From Chloromonas sp. AAM2 (lineage: Eukaryota > Chlorophyta > Chlorophyceae > Chlamydomonadales > Chlamydomonadaceae), in assembly GCA_004335635.1 (NCBI GenBank), contig QAXH01005674.1, forward strand, positions 1-16,138: 16,138 nt of DNA, in the 5' to 3' direction. The notes under the pieces are model-generated. The model worked only from the letters and a program-made list of their open reading frames with translations, did not search any database and had not been told where the DNA came from. The translations under genes and the position numbers were made by a program. Positions within the stretch are counted from its first letter, which is position 1, and every line of letters starts with the position of its first letter. Below, piece after piece: positions 1 to 6,050 of this stretch.

Positions 1-54
1 GTTATCCTGATTTGGTCGGGCATTAGTTGGTCTGGTAATAAATATAGAAAGTAA
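1..54 (+). CDS. Possible C-terminal end of a gene that begins outside the window
   Basis: Frame 1 is open from the first base and gives 17 codons ending VILIWSGISWSGNKYRK before a TAA at 52-54. The other two forward frames stop within the first 30 bases. The hydrophobic stretch followed by a basic tail would suit the last membrane segment of a membrane protein, but the piece is too short to assign to any family. It could equally be non-coding sequence that happens to be open. Confidence 0.3.
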   Translation, partial: VILIWSGISWSGNKYRK

Positions 55-103
55 CCATTTACAATAGTGCTCCTGATTAAAAATGAATGTTTTTCATCGG
101 TAT

Positions 104-113
104 ATCGTACGAT
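104..113. repeat. 10-bp perfect palindrome upstream of the DUF6122 gene
   Basis: ATCGTACGAT is self-complementary and lies 79 bases before the ATG at 193, inside the 138-base gap 55-192. A palindrome of this size could be a regulator half-site pair, but length and position are the only evidence. I see no convincing -35/-10 pair, terminator or RNA gene in this gap. Confidence 0.3.
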
Positions 114-192
114 TTAAAATTTTATTACTGACATCTTTCAGAATACCAAAAGCATTATTTATGCACTCTGATATGCTAATGTTTACAAACAC

Positions 193-534
193 ATGATTCA
201 CATCTTCCTCCAATTTCTGATTCCCATTCTGATCGCGCTCCTTTTCTACCGAAGCAAGTGGCGTTTTGCCGCTTTGATCATGTTATTAACCATGATTGTA
301 GATGCCGATCATCTTCTGGCTGATCCTATTTACGATCCCAATCGGTGCTCCATCGGTTTCCACCCGCTGCATACGCTCCCAGCCATAGCAATGTATGTCC
401 TGATGTTTCTGATTCCTCTTTTTGTCAACCCAAAAGCCGATAATCATTCTAATGACCGAATGATGAACATTATTCATATTTCTGGTCTTGGTCTGCTCAT
501 TCATATGGCTTTAGACTGGATCGATTGCCTGTAG
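193..534 (+). CDS. DUF6122 family small integral membrane protein
   Basis: This 113-residue protein is nearly all membrane segments (about residues 3-19, 25-37, 61-79 and 92-110). It matches the DUF6122 family of Bacteroidota-like bacteria, recalled by its pattern LLFYR, then DADHLL (37-42), DPNRCSIGFHPLHT (48-61) and a final HMALDW (104-109). The family has no established function. The spaced Asp/His residues (D37, D39, H40, H57, H60, H104, D108) resemble the metal-ligand layout of the YdjM/DUF457 inner-membrane hydrolase-like proteins, so a membrane-embedded metal site is a reasonable inference. The length looks complete. The ATG has no Shine-Dalgarno sequence before it, as with most genes here. 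It converges with the DUF4914 gene and shares the terminator region at 575-607. The stop is followed by in-phase extra stops (TAG TAG TGA). Confidence 0.85.
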   Translation: MIHIFLQFLIPILIALLFYRSKWRFAALIMLLTMIVDADHLLADPIYDPNRCSIGFHPLHTLPAIAMYVLMFLIPLFVNPKADNHSNDRMMNIIHISGLGLLIHMALDWIDCL

Positions 535-574
535 TAGTGATCCTTTAAAAAATGGCCCTTAAACAGGATTACAT

Positions 575-607
575 AAAAAAAAGCCGACTCTGAAACAGAA
601 TCGACTT
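575..607 (-). terminator. Intrinsic terminator for the DUF4914 gene, possibly bidirectional
   Basis: Arms 581-592 and 596-607 form a 12-pair stem around a 3-base loop. Read on the - strand the two imperfect positions are G-U wobbles, and the stem is followed directly by a T-run (580-575). It lies 27 bases past the DUF4914 stop. On the + strand the same positions become C-A mismatches, so it is weaker there, although TTTATTTTAT follows. It may still serve the convergent DUF6122 gene. Confidence 0.75.
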
Positions 608-633
608 TATTTTATCAAATGTTAGTTATGTAC

Positions 634-2520
634 TTAGATTTTAAGCACGTTTTCGTAATCTTCCACACTTCCATTATCAAGGCAGCATTCGATTATCTTA
701 GCACCTACGGGATCCAGCGTATCTTCCCTGAACTGCTCTAAGGTTCTCACAAAGAAGTCGTGCAGGATCTCAGCCCCAGCGTCGTAAGCTTCCTTACCAA
801 CCTCTTCCTGTCGGTACACTTTAAGCAGCCATGTGGGAATCTGAAGCCCTTCTACTTTCATGCTGTTGAGGGAGTAACCCAATAAGCTACAGCGGGAAGG
901 ACTGACCTGTTCCGGAGTGAAGTTTGCGCTTCCTTTTCGGGCAAGATACTCCCGGCTGATCCATTGCGGCATGAAGCTGGTTTTCCAGGCACCAATGTAC
1001 TGATTGGGTGTAAGAATGTACTTGACGGCCGGGGTATCACGAATCTGATCAAGCAGCAAATTAGCCTGTGCCACTCGTTTTCCGGTTGCAAAGGGCCAGT
1101 AACTTCCTACGCCTTCACTGCTGATACCTTCCGTTTGAATGATACTCGGATTCGCATGTCCTCTCGGAGCAACCAATCTCCATAACCAAGCCAGTGCGGG
1201 AGGTAATGTATGCATGATACCAACAATGCCGTAATTCGGATTTTCGCGCGTACTTGGCGGTGTTCGTAACCCAATACTTCGTATATCAATACTCACCGGA
1301 TCGGAGTACACTCCGGGAAAATGATCCCGAGGTACAATCACACGGGGATTCGGGCAAGGTTCGCCCGGAGCATCCTGCACATGATCCCAGATCATGGCTC
1401 GGCCTCCGGGAACTGCTTCAATATTCAGGAATAAAAGCGGATCTTTAGGCTGAGCGGTGATCTTTTCAAGCATCATGTCGGTTCCGTATTCCGAAATGTG
1501 GTCAACACGTACAAACCATGCATCTTCCGCATCAATCAGACGAAGTTTGCCATCGCCATTCTGTAGTTTTGGATGACAAAGGGCCATATCATCCGTTATT
1601 GGCTTAAGGTCACAGGTTCTAGGTAACTCAAGAGTTCTTTTTTCACCCGTGATAATATTTTCCCCAAGCAGTAAACTTCCGTCTACCTGTCGATGAGGCT
1701 GCTGAAGCATTTCACTTTTTCCACCTCCGCTCGCTCCTTCATGCATAATGTTTGTAATGCTATCATATGGAGTGGTAACTCGTACCGATGAGCAGTGTGC
1801 TGTTACCCAGCCTTCACTTTCCCCCTGACCAATGAGCATGCCATATACGCCTTTCTTGGCACTTGGCCCCGGATATAAGTTGTAAGAAAACATTTCATAT
1901 TTATTGGGAAGCCGGTTATGCACTACAACCTGTTTGCCTTCAAAATGGGTATGGCGGAATGGCGGTGCGGTGTAAATTACAGCCTCAGGCTCAAAGTCTT
2001 CAGGCAGCTCATCGGGATTTAATATTCCCTGAAGCAGGGCGAGTCCAAGTCCAAAGAAGCCTGCATTGGCGGGAATTACGGCTACGGCCGGATATCCCAT
2101 TCCCGGCTGACCTGCATTAAAATAAAACATGGCCAGATCTTGTGTTTTCAGCCAGTTGAAGGTCTCTTCCCGTAAGGAGTCAAATTCATAATCGAACCGG
2201 TCCTCAAATTTTGGCTTGTCGGTGGGATTATCGTCCGCAATCACCATACAGTTTGGATCTCTGCGACGCATGTACACTTCGGTGTAATTAGCGGCAACCC
2301 CGTTTTTTGTCCGCATTACATTAGCTTCATGGAAACTATTTCCATCTGGCAGTTCATATCGAACCTCATGCATCTCATCCTTGGGCCCTGGAACAGCAAG
2401 TTCTACTAAATCCTCGATGTTTTTAGCAACGGTAATGCTGGGAGCGTCAAATATAAGCTCTTGAAGTTCAGGTAAATTTCCACAAGCAATATCTAAAGTG
2501 AGTGTGTCTGGGCCTTCCAT
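634..2520 (-). CDS. DUF4914 family protein with PEPCK-like P-loop
   Basis: This 628-residue soluble protein has no signal peptide or membrane segment. I recognise it as DUF4914, a large conserved bacterial family without an assigned reaction. Residues 260-269 (HEGASGGGKS) form a glycine-rich P-loop with Lys268-Ser269, and TDD at 309-311 is placed like a kinase-2 acidic motif about 40 residues later. That arrangement recalls PEP carboxykinase-type folds (GxSGTGKT then DD) more than standard Walker ATPases. A nucleotide-dependent kinase or carboxykinase-like activity is therefore an inference; the substrate is unknown. Length and both ends look intact. The start has one of the few Shine-Dalgarno-like sequences in the window (AAAGGA on the - strand, about 9 bases before ATG). 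It is a single-gene unit with its own terminator and a long AT-rich upstream region, which suggests independent control. Confidence 0.85.
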   Translation of the reverse strand: MEGPDTLTLDIACGNLPELQELIFDAPSITVAKNIEDLVELAVPGPKDEMHEVRYELPDGNSFHEANVMRTKNGVAANYTEVYMRRRDPNCMVIADDNPTDKPKFEDRFDYEFDSLREETFNWLKTQDLAMFYFNAGQPGMGYPAVAVIPANAGFFGLGLALLQGILNPDELPEDFEPEAVIYTAPPFRHTHFEGKQVVVHNRLPNKYEMFSYNLYPGPSAKKGVYGMLIGQGESEGWVTAHCSSVRVTTPYDSITNIMHEGASGGGKSEMLQQPHRQVDGSLLLGENIITGEKRTLELPRTCDLKPITDDMALCHPKLQNGDGKLRLIDAEDAWFVRVDHISEYGTDMMLEKITAQPKDPLLFLNIEAVPGGRAMIWDHVQDAPGEPCPNPRVIVPRDHFPGVYSDPVSIDIRSIGLRTPPSTRENPNYGIVGIMHTLPPALAWLWRLVAPRGHANPSIIQTEGISSEGVGSYWPFATGKRVAQANLLLDQIRDTPAVKYILTPNQYIGAWKTSFMPQWISREYLARKGSANFTPEQVSPSRCSLLGYSLNSMKVEGLQIPTWLLKVYRQEEVGKEAYDAGAEILHDFFVRTLEQFREDTLDPVGAKIIECCLDNGSVEDYENVLKI

Positions 2521-2540
2521 GTTCTCTATCCTTTTAAGTT

Positions 2541-2564
2541 TTATTGAGATTATTATTGAGATTT
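2541..2564. repeat. 12-base tandem repeat in the DUF4914 leader
   Basis: Two adjacent copies, TTATTGAGATTA (2541-2552) and TTATTGAGATTT (2553-2564), agree at 11 of 12 positions. They lie 21-44 bases upstream of the DUF4914 start, within its probable untranslated leader. They could be paired binding sites or simple slippage in AT-rich DNA. Confidence 0.6.
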
Positions 2565-2615
2565 AAGTGATGAGAAAAAACTTAGATCCCATCTTTCGTA
2601 TCTCAACTTCATTTC

Positions 2616-2621
2616 ATTATA
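2616..2621 (-). promoter_or_regulatory. Candidate -10 element for the DUF4914 gene
   Basis: On the - strand this reads TATAAT, a perfect -10 hexamer about 95 bases upstream of the ATG. No TTGACA-like hexamer sits 16-18 bases upstream. In DNA this AT-rich a chance match is quite possible, so confidence is low. Confidence 0.3.
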
Positions 2622-2755
2622 TCTCTCTAATGTGTGTTTTTTGTGAATTTATGCAGAATGATTACATAGAAAATTGCATACAATGGTTGATCAATTGGAA
2701 AAGCGCTTTTCTGAATAAAAAATTTTTTCTTTTTATATTTTTTGATCGTTTTCAC

Positions 2756-2784
2756 TTATTCTATAATATAATATCATAGAATAA
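2756..2784. repeat. 9-bp inverted repeat in the divergent region
   Basis: TTATTCTAT (2756-2764) and ATAGAATAA (2776-2784) are exact reverse complements separated by 11 bases. The centre-to-centre distance of 20 bases is about two helical turns, which suits a dimeric regulator sitting between two divergent genes. The arms are AT-rich, so chance cannot be excluded. Confidence 0.45.
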
Positions 2785-2976
2785 TCGTATGTTTATTCAT
2801 ATTAATTATTTCATTATTAAATGCATCAATCATTTTTTTCTCATGTAATTGAATCCGATACATGTTTTCTTATTAAACTATGAGTGCAGCCCACGCTCTC
2901 ATTAACCGTAATTTTTTTGCAATTTTTGTTCTCCAAACAGCAATATTTTATCCTTAAACGCACTTCCGCACACATC

Positions 2977-3000
2977 AAATCCAACCTTAAATCCAACAAA
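2977..3000. repeat. 12-base-period direct repeat before the SnoaL-like gene
   Basis: AAATCCAAC occurs at 2977-2985 and again at 2989-2997. The full 12-base units agree at 9 of 12 positions, and the second ends 8 bases before the ATG at 3009. The spacing equals the 12-base period of the repeat in the opposite leader, but the sequences differ. Confidence 0.45.
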
Positions 3001-3008
3001 TATTGATA

Positions 3009-3431
3009 ATGAATAATCAGAGCATTAAAGAATTATCAGCTAAATACATGGAAATATGGACTGCCGGAAACGAAGAATTACTCAATAAACTTGCCCATGA
3101 TGATTTTACGGCCTCCTACTCGCACTTTAGTAAACCCTTCAGGTCTGTTTCTGCGTACAAGGAAATGCTGAAGCAAACCCATGAGTTCTTCCCCGATTTG
3201 ACTATTTCAATAGAAGAAATCTTTCCGCATGAAGATGAACAAAGTGCGACCATTATTTGGGATTACAGCGGCACTCACAAACAGGGTAATTTGTTTGGCA
3301 TTGAGGCATCTGGGAAAAAAGTCAACGTTCACGGCATGACACTTCTTAGTTTTCAGGACAAGAAAGTTAAAATGGAAAAGGGAATAGTAGATAATGTCAG
3401 CCTTATGAAACAATTAGGTGCCCTGGATTGA
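3009..3431 (+). CDS. SnoaL/NTF2-like protein (ester cyclase family)
   Basis: This 140-residue single-domain protein has the SnoaL-like layout of the NTF2 fold: an N-terminal helix (IKELSAKYMEIWTAGN), a block with FTASYSHF, then a helix and strand (FPDLTISIEEIF), a central strand pair around WDYSGTHKQGNLFG, and GMTLLSFQDKKV near the C-terminus. Such domains form cone-shaped pockets. In the named relatives they cyclise polyketide esters, but most genomic homologues have no known substrate, so I make no specific functional claim. The frame also allows an upstream TTG at 3003; I prefer ATG 3009 because it is a standard start and costs only two residues. It has no signal peptide. It stands alone, divergent from DUF4914 and convergent with the methyltransferase. 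Confidence 0.8.
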   Translation: MNNQSIKELSAKYMEIWTAGNEELLNKLAHDDFTASYSHFSKPFRSVSAYKEMLKQTHEFFPDLTISIEEIFPHEDEQSATIIWDYSGTHKQGNLFGIEASGKKVNVHGMTLLSFQDKKVKMEKGIVDNVSLMKQLGALD

Positions 3432-3454
3432 AGAGTTGATATACGGGTGGCTAG

Positions 3455-3488
3455 CTGAAAATTTTTTATACTTTCAAGAGTATTTCAG
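3455..3488 (+). terminator. Weak hairpin between the SnoaL-like gene and the methyltransferase
   Basis: ATACT/AGTAT form a 5-bp stem around a 6-base loop, and CTGAAA/TTTCAG could extend it across an asymmetric T-rich bulge. It lies 23 bases past the SnoaL-like stop in a 119-base convergent gap, where a terminator would be expected. There is no T-run directly after the stem, so this is a tentative call. Confidence 0.25.
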
Positions 3489-3550
3489 TGGTTTAAAATA
3501 ATGATCGTCCATTCTGCAACCTGAAGAACAAAATAAAACCGATGAATAAT

Positions 3551-4225
3551 CTATTTACAGACAAATAGTATGGTTTCAATAACCCCATTTCCGTCTGCAT
3601 AAGGCTGTGACAACCATTTCTCGTATGCTTTTACCTTAAAGTTGAATGGTGCTGCTAAAAGGTTTACTCCGCTGTCTTTTTTTAACCGAATGCCCTGCCC
3701 CGATATAATATCGACATTGGCAATAAAGTTTCCATCCGGAATATGTTCAGTCAAAATCACATATTTGTATCTTCTTAGCTTAGGTACAATCTTACGTATT
3801 TCCTCATTCGACAAATGTTGAAGTACATTTCGAAGAATCGCACAATCTCCCTCAGGTAGTTCTTGATTAGCTATATCCTGACAGTAAAATTTGAGATTTT
3901 TATAGTCAAATTTTTGCTTATTACGCTTTATAAGGTCTGGCACAATATCGATAGCAATATATTTTTTGGTGTGGCTAATCAGCATCTTCCCGATATTGAA
4001 ATCTCCACAACCGAGGTCACAAACTATCAAAGGATGGTTGAATGACTTCAAAAAAGATTGTACTACTTCAAGGTATGGATTGACCAATTTTGGGGTATGT
4101 GAACCCACTCCCGAATAAAACTCATCCCGTTTTCCACCCCATAAGTTTTGATCGTAGATTTGCGCCATAGCATCTTTGGTAGGCCAGGGCTTTTTTACAC
4201 TTTCATCAGTATTTGTTTCTTTCAT
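3551..4225 (-). CDS. Class I SAM-dependent methyltransferase
   Basis: This 224-residue cytoplasmic protein has a Rossmann-type methyltransferase core. Motif I is VCDLGCGDFNIG (68-79, binding S-adenosylmethionine), the acidic residue that would hold the ribose is D93 in AIDIVPDL, and the later DCAILRNVLQHLS (127-139) corresponds to motif IV with the following helix. The N-terminal part contains LWGGKRDEFYSGVGSH (28-43) and VNPYL, a pattern I associate with methyltransferases of surface-glycan clusters; that memory is not firm. No glycan gene is nearby. The substrate cannot be told from sequence. It is read in the same direction as the transporter but 152 bases downstream, with a hairpin between them, so it may have its own promoter. 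No Shine-Dalgarno sequence precedes the ATG. It appears AT-richer than its right-hand neighbours. Confidence 0.85.
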   Translation of the reverse strand: MKETNTDESVKKPWPTKDAMAQIYDQNLWGGKRDEFYSGVGSHTPKLVNPYLEVVQSFLKSFNHPLIVCDLGCGDFNIGKMLISHTKKYIAIDIVPDLIKRNKQKFDYKNLKFYCQDIANQELPEGDCAILRNVLQHLSNEEIRKIVPKLRRYKYVILTEHIPDGNFIANVDIISGQGIRLKKDSGVNLLAAPFNFKVKAYEKWLSQPYADGNGVIETILFVCK

Positions 4226-4259
4226 TCAAACATATTGAAAAGGAGGAAGATCAAGCATT

Positions 4260-4291
4260 CACGATTTTCAGCTGTAATCCTGAAAATCGTG
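4260..4291. repeat. Perfect 12-bp inverted repeat (hairpin) between transporter and methyltransferase
   Basis: Arms CACGATTTTCAG (4260-4271) and CTGAAAATCGTG (4280-4291) are exact reverse complements with an 8-base loop. The hairpin lies past the transporter stop and 34 bases before the methyltransferase ATG, both on the - strand. Neither side has a T-run, so a standard intrinsic terminator is not supported. It may be a transcript-end stabiliser, a structured leader of the methyltransferase mRNA, or a dispersed genomic repeat unit. Confidence 0.7.
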
Positions 4292-4377
4292 TAGCTATCT
4301 GCCTCATGTTACCTCTCAATTAATTAAATAAGATATTTCAGCATACTGTTTCGATTTTAACTGAATTTGGAGTTTCA

Positions 4378-5868
4378 TCAGTTTGGATCTTTTTCTCCCA
4401 TAAGCCGTTTTCGGAAAAACCAAACCAAGAACAGTGCTAATCCCCACTGAACCAATACAGTCATAACTGAAAACGGGCTCAATGGATTATACCAGGTATC
4501 CGGTGCATAACTTGTTGCAGATAGATACATCCACCATATCAGTAATGTAACCACTTCAATAGGGACCACATATTTAATAATGATCTCCCACCATTTGCCC
4601 AAGGTGGCAGAGCGTTCTTCAGTATTAATTAAATCTTCGCGGAATTTTCCAGTTCCATATTTAATGACTGCATAGGAAATAAGTGCACCCGATACCATCA
4701 ATCCGACTCCCCACACAAAGTCCTGATTTGCAAAGAAATTAAGATTCAATGCGGATGGCAGTCCAAAACCAAAGCCTGCAAGACAGATTACAATAGTTGC
4801 TCGTTTACGAACAGCACCCATATCCACAAATACTTTTACAGCCAGTTCAATCATAGAAATCAAAGAGCTAAATGCTGCAAAGGTAAGCCCGAGGAAAAAT
4901 AAAATCGCAAAGATGCTCCCTCCTCCCATCGTCGCAAACAGCTGTGGCATCCAAATGAATGTAAGTCCTGTTGACGCCGGACCGGATGTCTGCATAACTT
5001 CCAGAATCTCCCCGCTTCCCATCTGTGGGCTTAAAGTGCCAAAAACCGTTGAAAAAATGATCACAGCGGCCAACAGGGATACCATGTTATTTCCAATTCC
5101 AGTTTGAAAAGCACTAATCGTTACATCGTCAGATTTACGCATGTAAGCGGCATAAGTCAAAATCAGTCCCCAGGCAGCTCCGGTATCCCAGGCATTTTGG
5201 GTCAGAGCCTCCAGCCAAATTCGGGGTTCTTTTAGCGTAGACCAGTCAGGCGTAAACAAGTATTCTATTCCCAATCCACTTCCCTCTAACGACAAAGCTT
5301 TAAACAGGGAAATGATCAATACCAGCAATAGGGAAGGAATTAAAAACTTATTGACTTTCTCAATAGAAGAAATGCCTTTAATGACAATATATCCCCCAAT
5401 CCCCATTACTAATGCATGACCGGCCACAGGCCATATGGAACCCTGAAATCCTTCCCAAATCGCATTAGCAGTTTGAAGGTCGCCGGGAAGTGCACTTGTG
5501 ATACTTGTTATCAGGTAGTACAAACACCAGCTTGCTACCACGCTGTAGTAAAACATAATAGCAGTGGCTACAAAACCAACAAATCCACCAAGCCATCCCT
5601 TCTTCTTTCCGATCAGTTCTATAAAGGAGCCAACTACTCCCTTTCGTCCATTTCGTCCCATTCCATATTCAGCGATAATCAATGGAATAGACCACAGAAG
5701 TAAAAAACAGATCCATGCAAATAGAAAAGCTCCTGCCCCATCCTCGCCTCCATTTTGAGCGGCAATTCTTGGAAAACGCCAAATATTCCCGGTTCCGATG
5801 GCTATTCCAAGTACACTTAAGATTAGTCCTAATTTTGATGAAAAACGTTCGTTGGTATTAGCAGACAT
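4378..5868 (-). CDS. Na+-coupled solute symporter, NSS/SNF family
   Basis: This 496-residue membrane protein of the neurotransmitter:sodium symporter family (LeuT fold) probably has 12 helices. Such proteins import amino acids or related solutes using the Na+ gradient. Helix 1 carries LGIAIGTGNIWRFP (20-33), the Na+/substrate-binding break in this family. TM7 has N260 and S264, and TM8 has the AAFSS stretch (331-335) matching the second Na+ site. Two features depart from the usual pattern. The NGGGAF signature is widened to NGGEDGAGAF (39-48), and the unwound TM6 reads NAWDTGAAWG (225-234), placing W227 and D228 where LeuT has F253 and T254. The protein is therefore likely a distinct subgroup whose substrate I cannot name. 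The C-terminal TM12 (about 466-486) followed by RKR is intact. It is divergent from DUF2723 with 182 bases between the starts. Confidence 0.92.
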   Translation of the reverse strand: MSANTNERFSSKLGLILSVLGIAIGTGNIWRFPRIAAQNGGEDGAGAFLFAWICFLLLWSIPLIIAEYGMGRNGRKGVVGSFIELIGKKKGWLGGFVGFVATAIMFYYSVVASWCLYYLITSITSALPGDLQTANAIWEGFQGSIWPVAGHALVMGIGGYIVIKGISSIEKVNKFLIPSLLLVLIISLFKALSLEGSGLGIEYLFTPDWSTLKEPRIWLEALTQNAWDTGAAWGLILTYAAYMRKSDDVTISAFQTGIGNNMVSLLAAVIIFSTVFGTLSPQMGSGEILEVMQTSGPASTGLTFIWMPQLFATMGGGSIFAILFFLGLTFAAFSSLISMIELAVKVFVDMGAVRKRATIVICLAGFGFGLPSALNLNFFANQDFVWGVGLMVSGALISYAVIKYGTGKFREDLINTEERSATLGKWWEIIIKYVVPIEVVTLLIWWMYLSATSYAPDTWYNPLSPFSVMTVLVQWGLALFLVWFFRKRLMGEKDPN

Positions 5869-5953
5869 GCAAAAGTTTTTTAAGGTTAAAAATAGGAGTT
5901 AAACTTGATCGTTTTTAGCTGCGAGAAGTTTAAATTCTTATGTATCTTGCATT

Positions 5954-5981
5954 TTGATTCGATTTCGGCTGTGCTTATAAT
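5954..5981 (+). promoter_or_regulatory. Sigma70-like promoter for the DUF2723 gene
   Basis: TTGATT (5954-5959) is followed after 16 bases by TATAAT (5976-5981). This would start transcription near 5988-5990 and leave a leader of about 60 bases before the ATG at 6051. It is one of the two best promoter-like elements in the window. No operator was recognised around it. Confidence 0.5.
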
Positions 5982-6050
5982 TGCGAGCCAATCATAAAAT
6001 GTAATAAACGAATATCCAAAAACTTTTTTGAGCAGCTAACCAAATCTTTC

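Larger units (their letters stand above)
2521..3008. other. 488-base AT-rich divergent intergenic region
   Basis: No gene is supported here. The stretch separates the divergent DUF4914 (-) and SnoaL-like (+) genes. It is strongly AT-rich, most of all around 2700-2870. It contains a 12-base tandem repeat in the DUF4914 leader, a -10-like hexamer on the - strand, a 9-bp inverted repeat near its middle and a second 12-base-period repeat next to the SnoaL-like start; these are listed separately. A 70-codon open frame at 2567-2779 is low-complexity Phe/Ile/Asn-rich translation of AT-rich DNA and is not credible as a protein. No tRNA or recognisable riboswitch was seen. Confidence 0.7.

Noticed and set aside
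21..28. Start of a - strand gene running off the left edge
   Set aside because: A CAT at 21-23 gives only seven visible codons (MPDQIRI) with no recognisable motif or upstream signal.
2567..2779. 70-codon open frame in the AT-rich divergent region
   Set aside because: The translation is Phe/Ile/Asn-rich low complexity from AT-rich DNA, with no family resemblance and no supporting start context.
2756..2784. Inverted repeat read as an insertion-sequence end or transposon remnant
   Set aside because: There is no transposase fragment, no target-site duplication and no second copy in the window; the arms are short and AT-rich.
3003..3008. Upstream TTG start for the SnoaL-like gene
   Set aside because: It would add only Met-Ile before an ATG at 3009; the ATG is the more usual start and no ribosome-binding signal favours the TTG.
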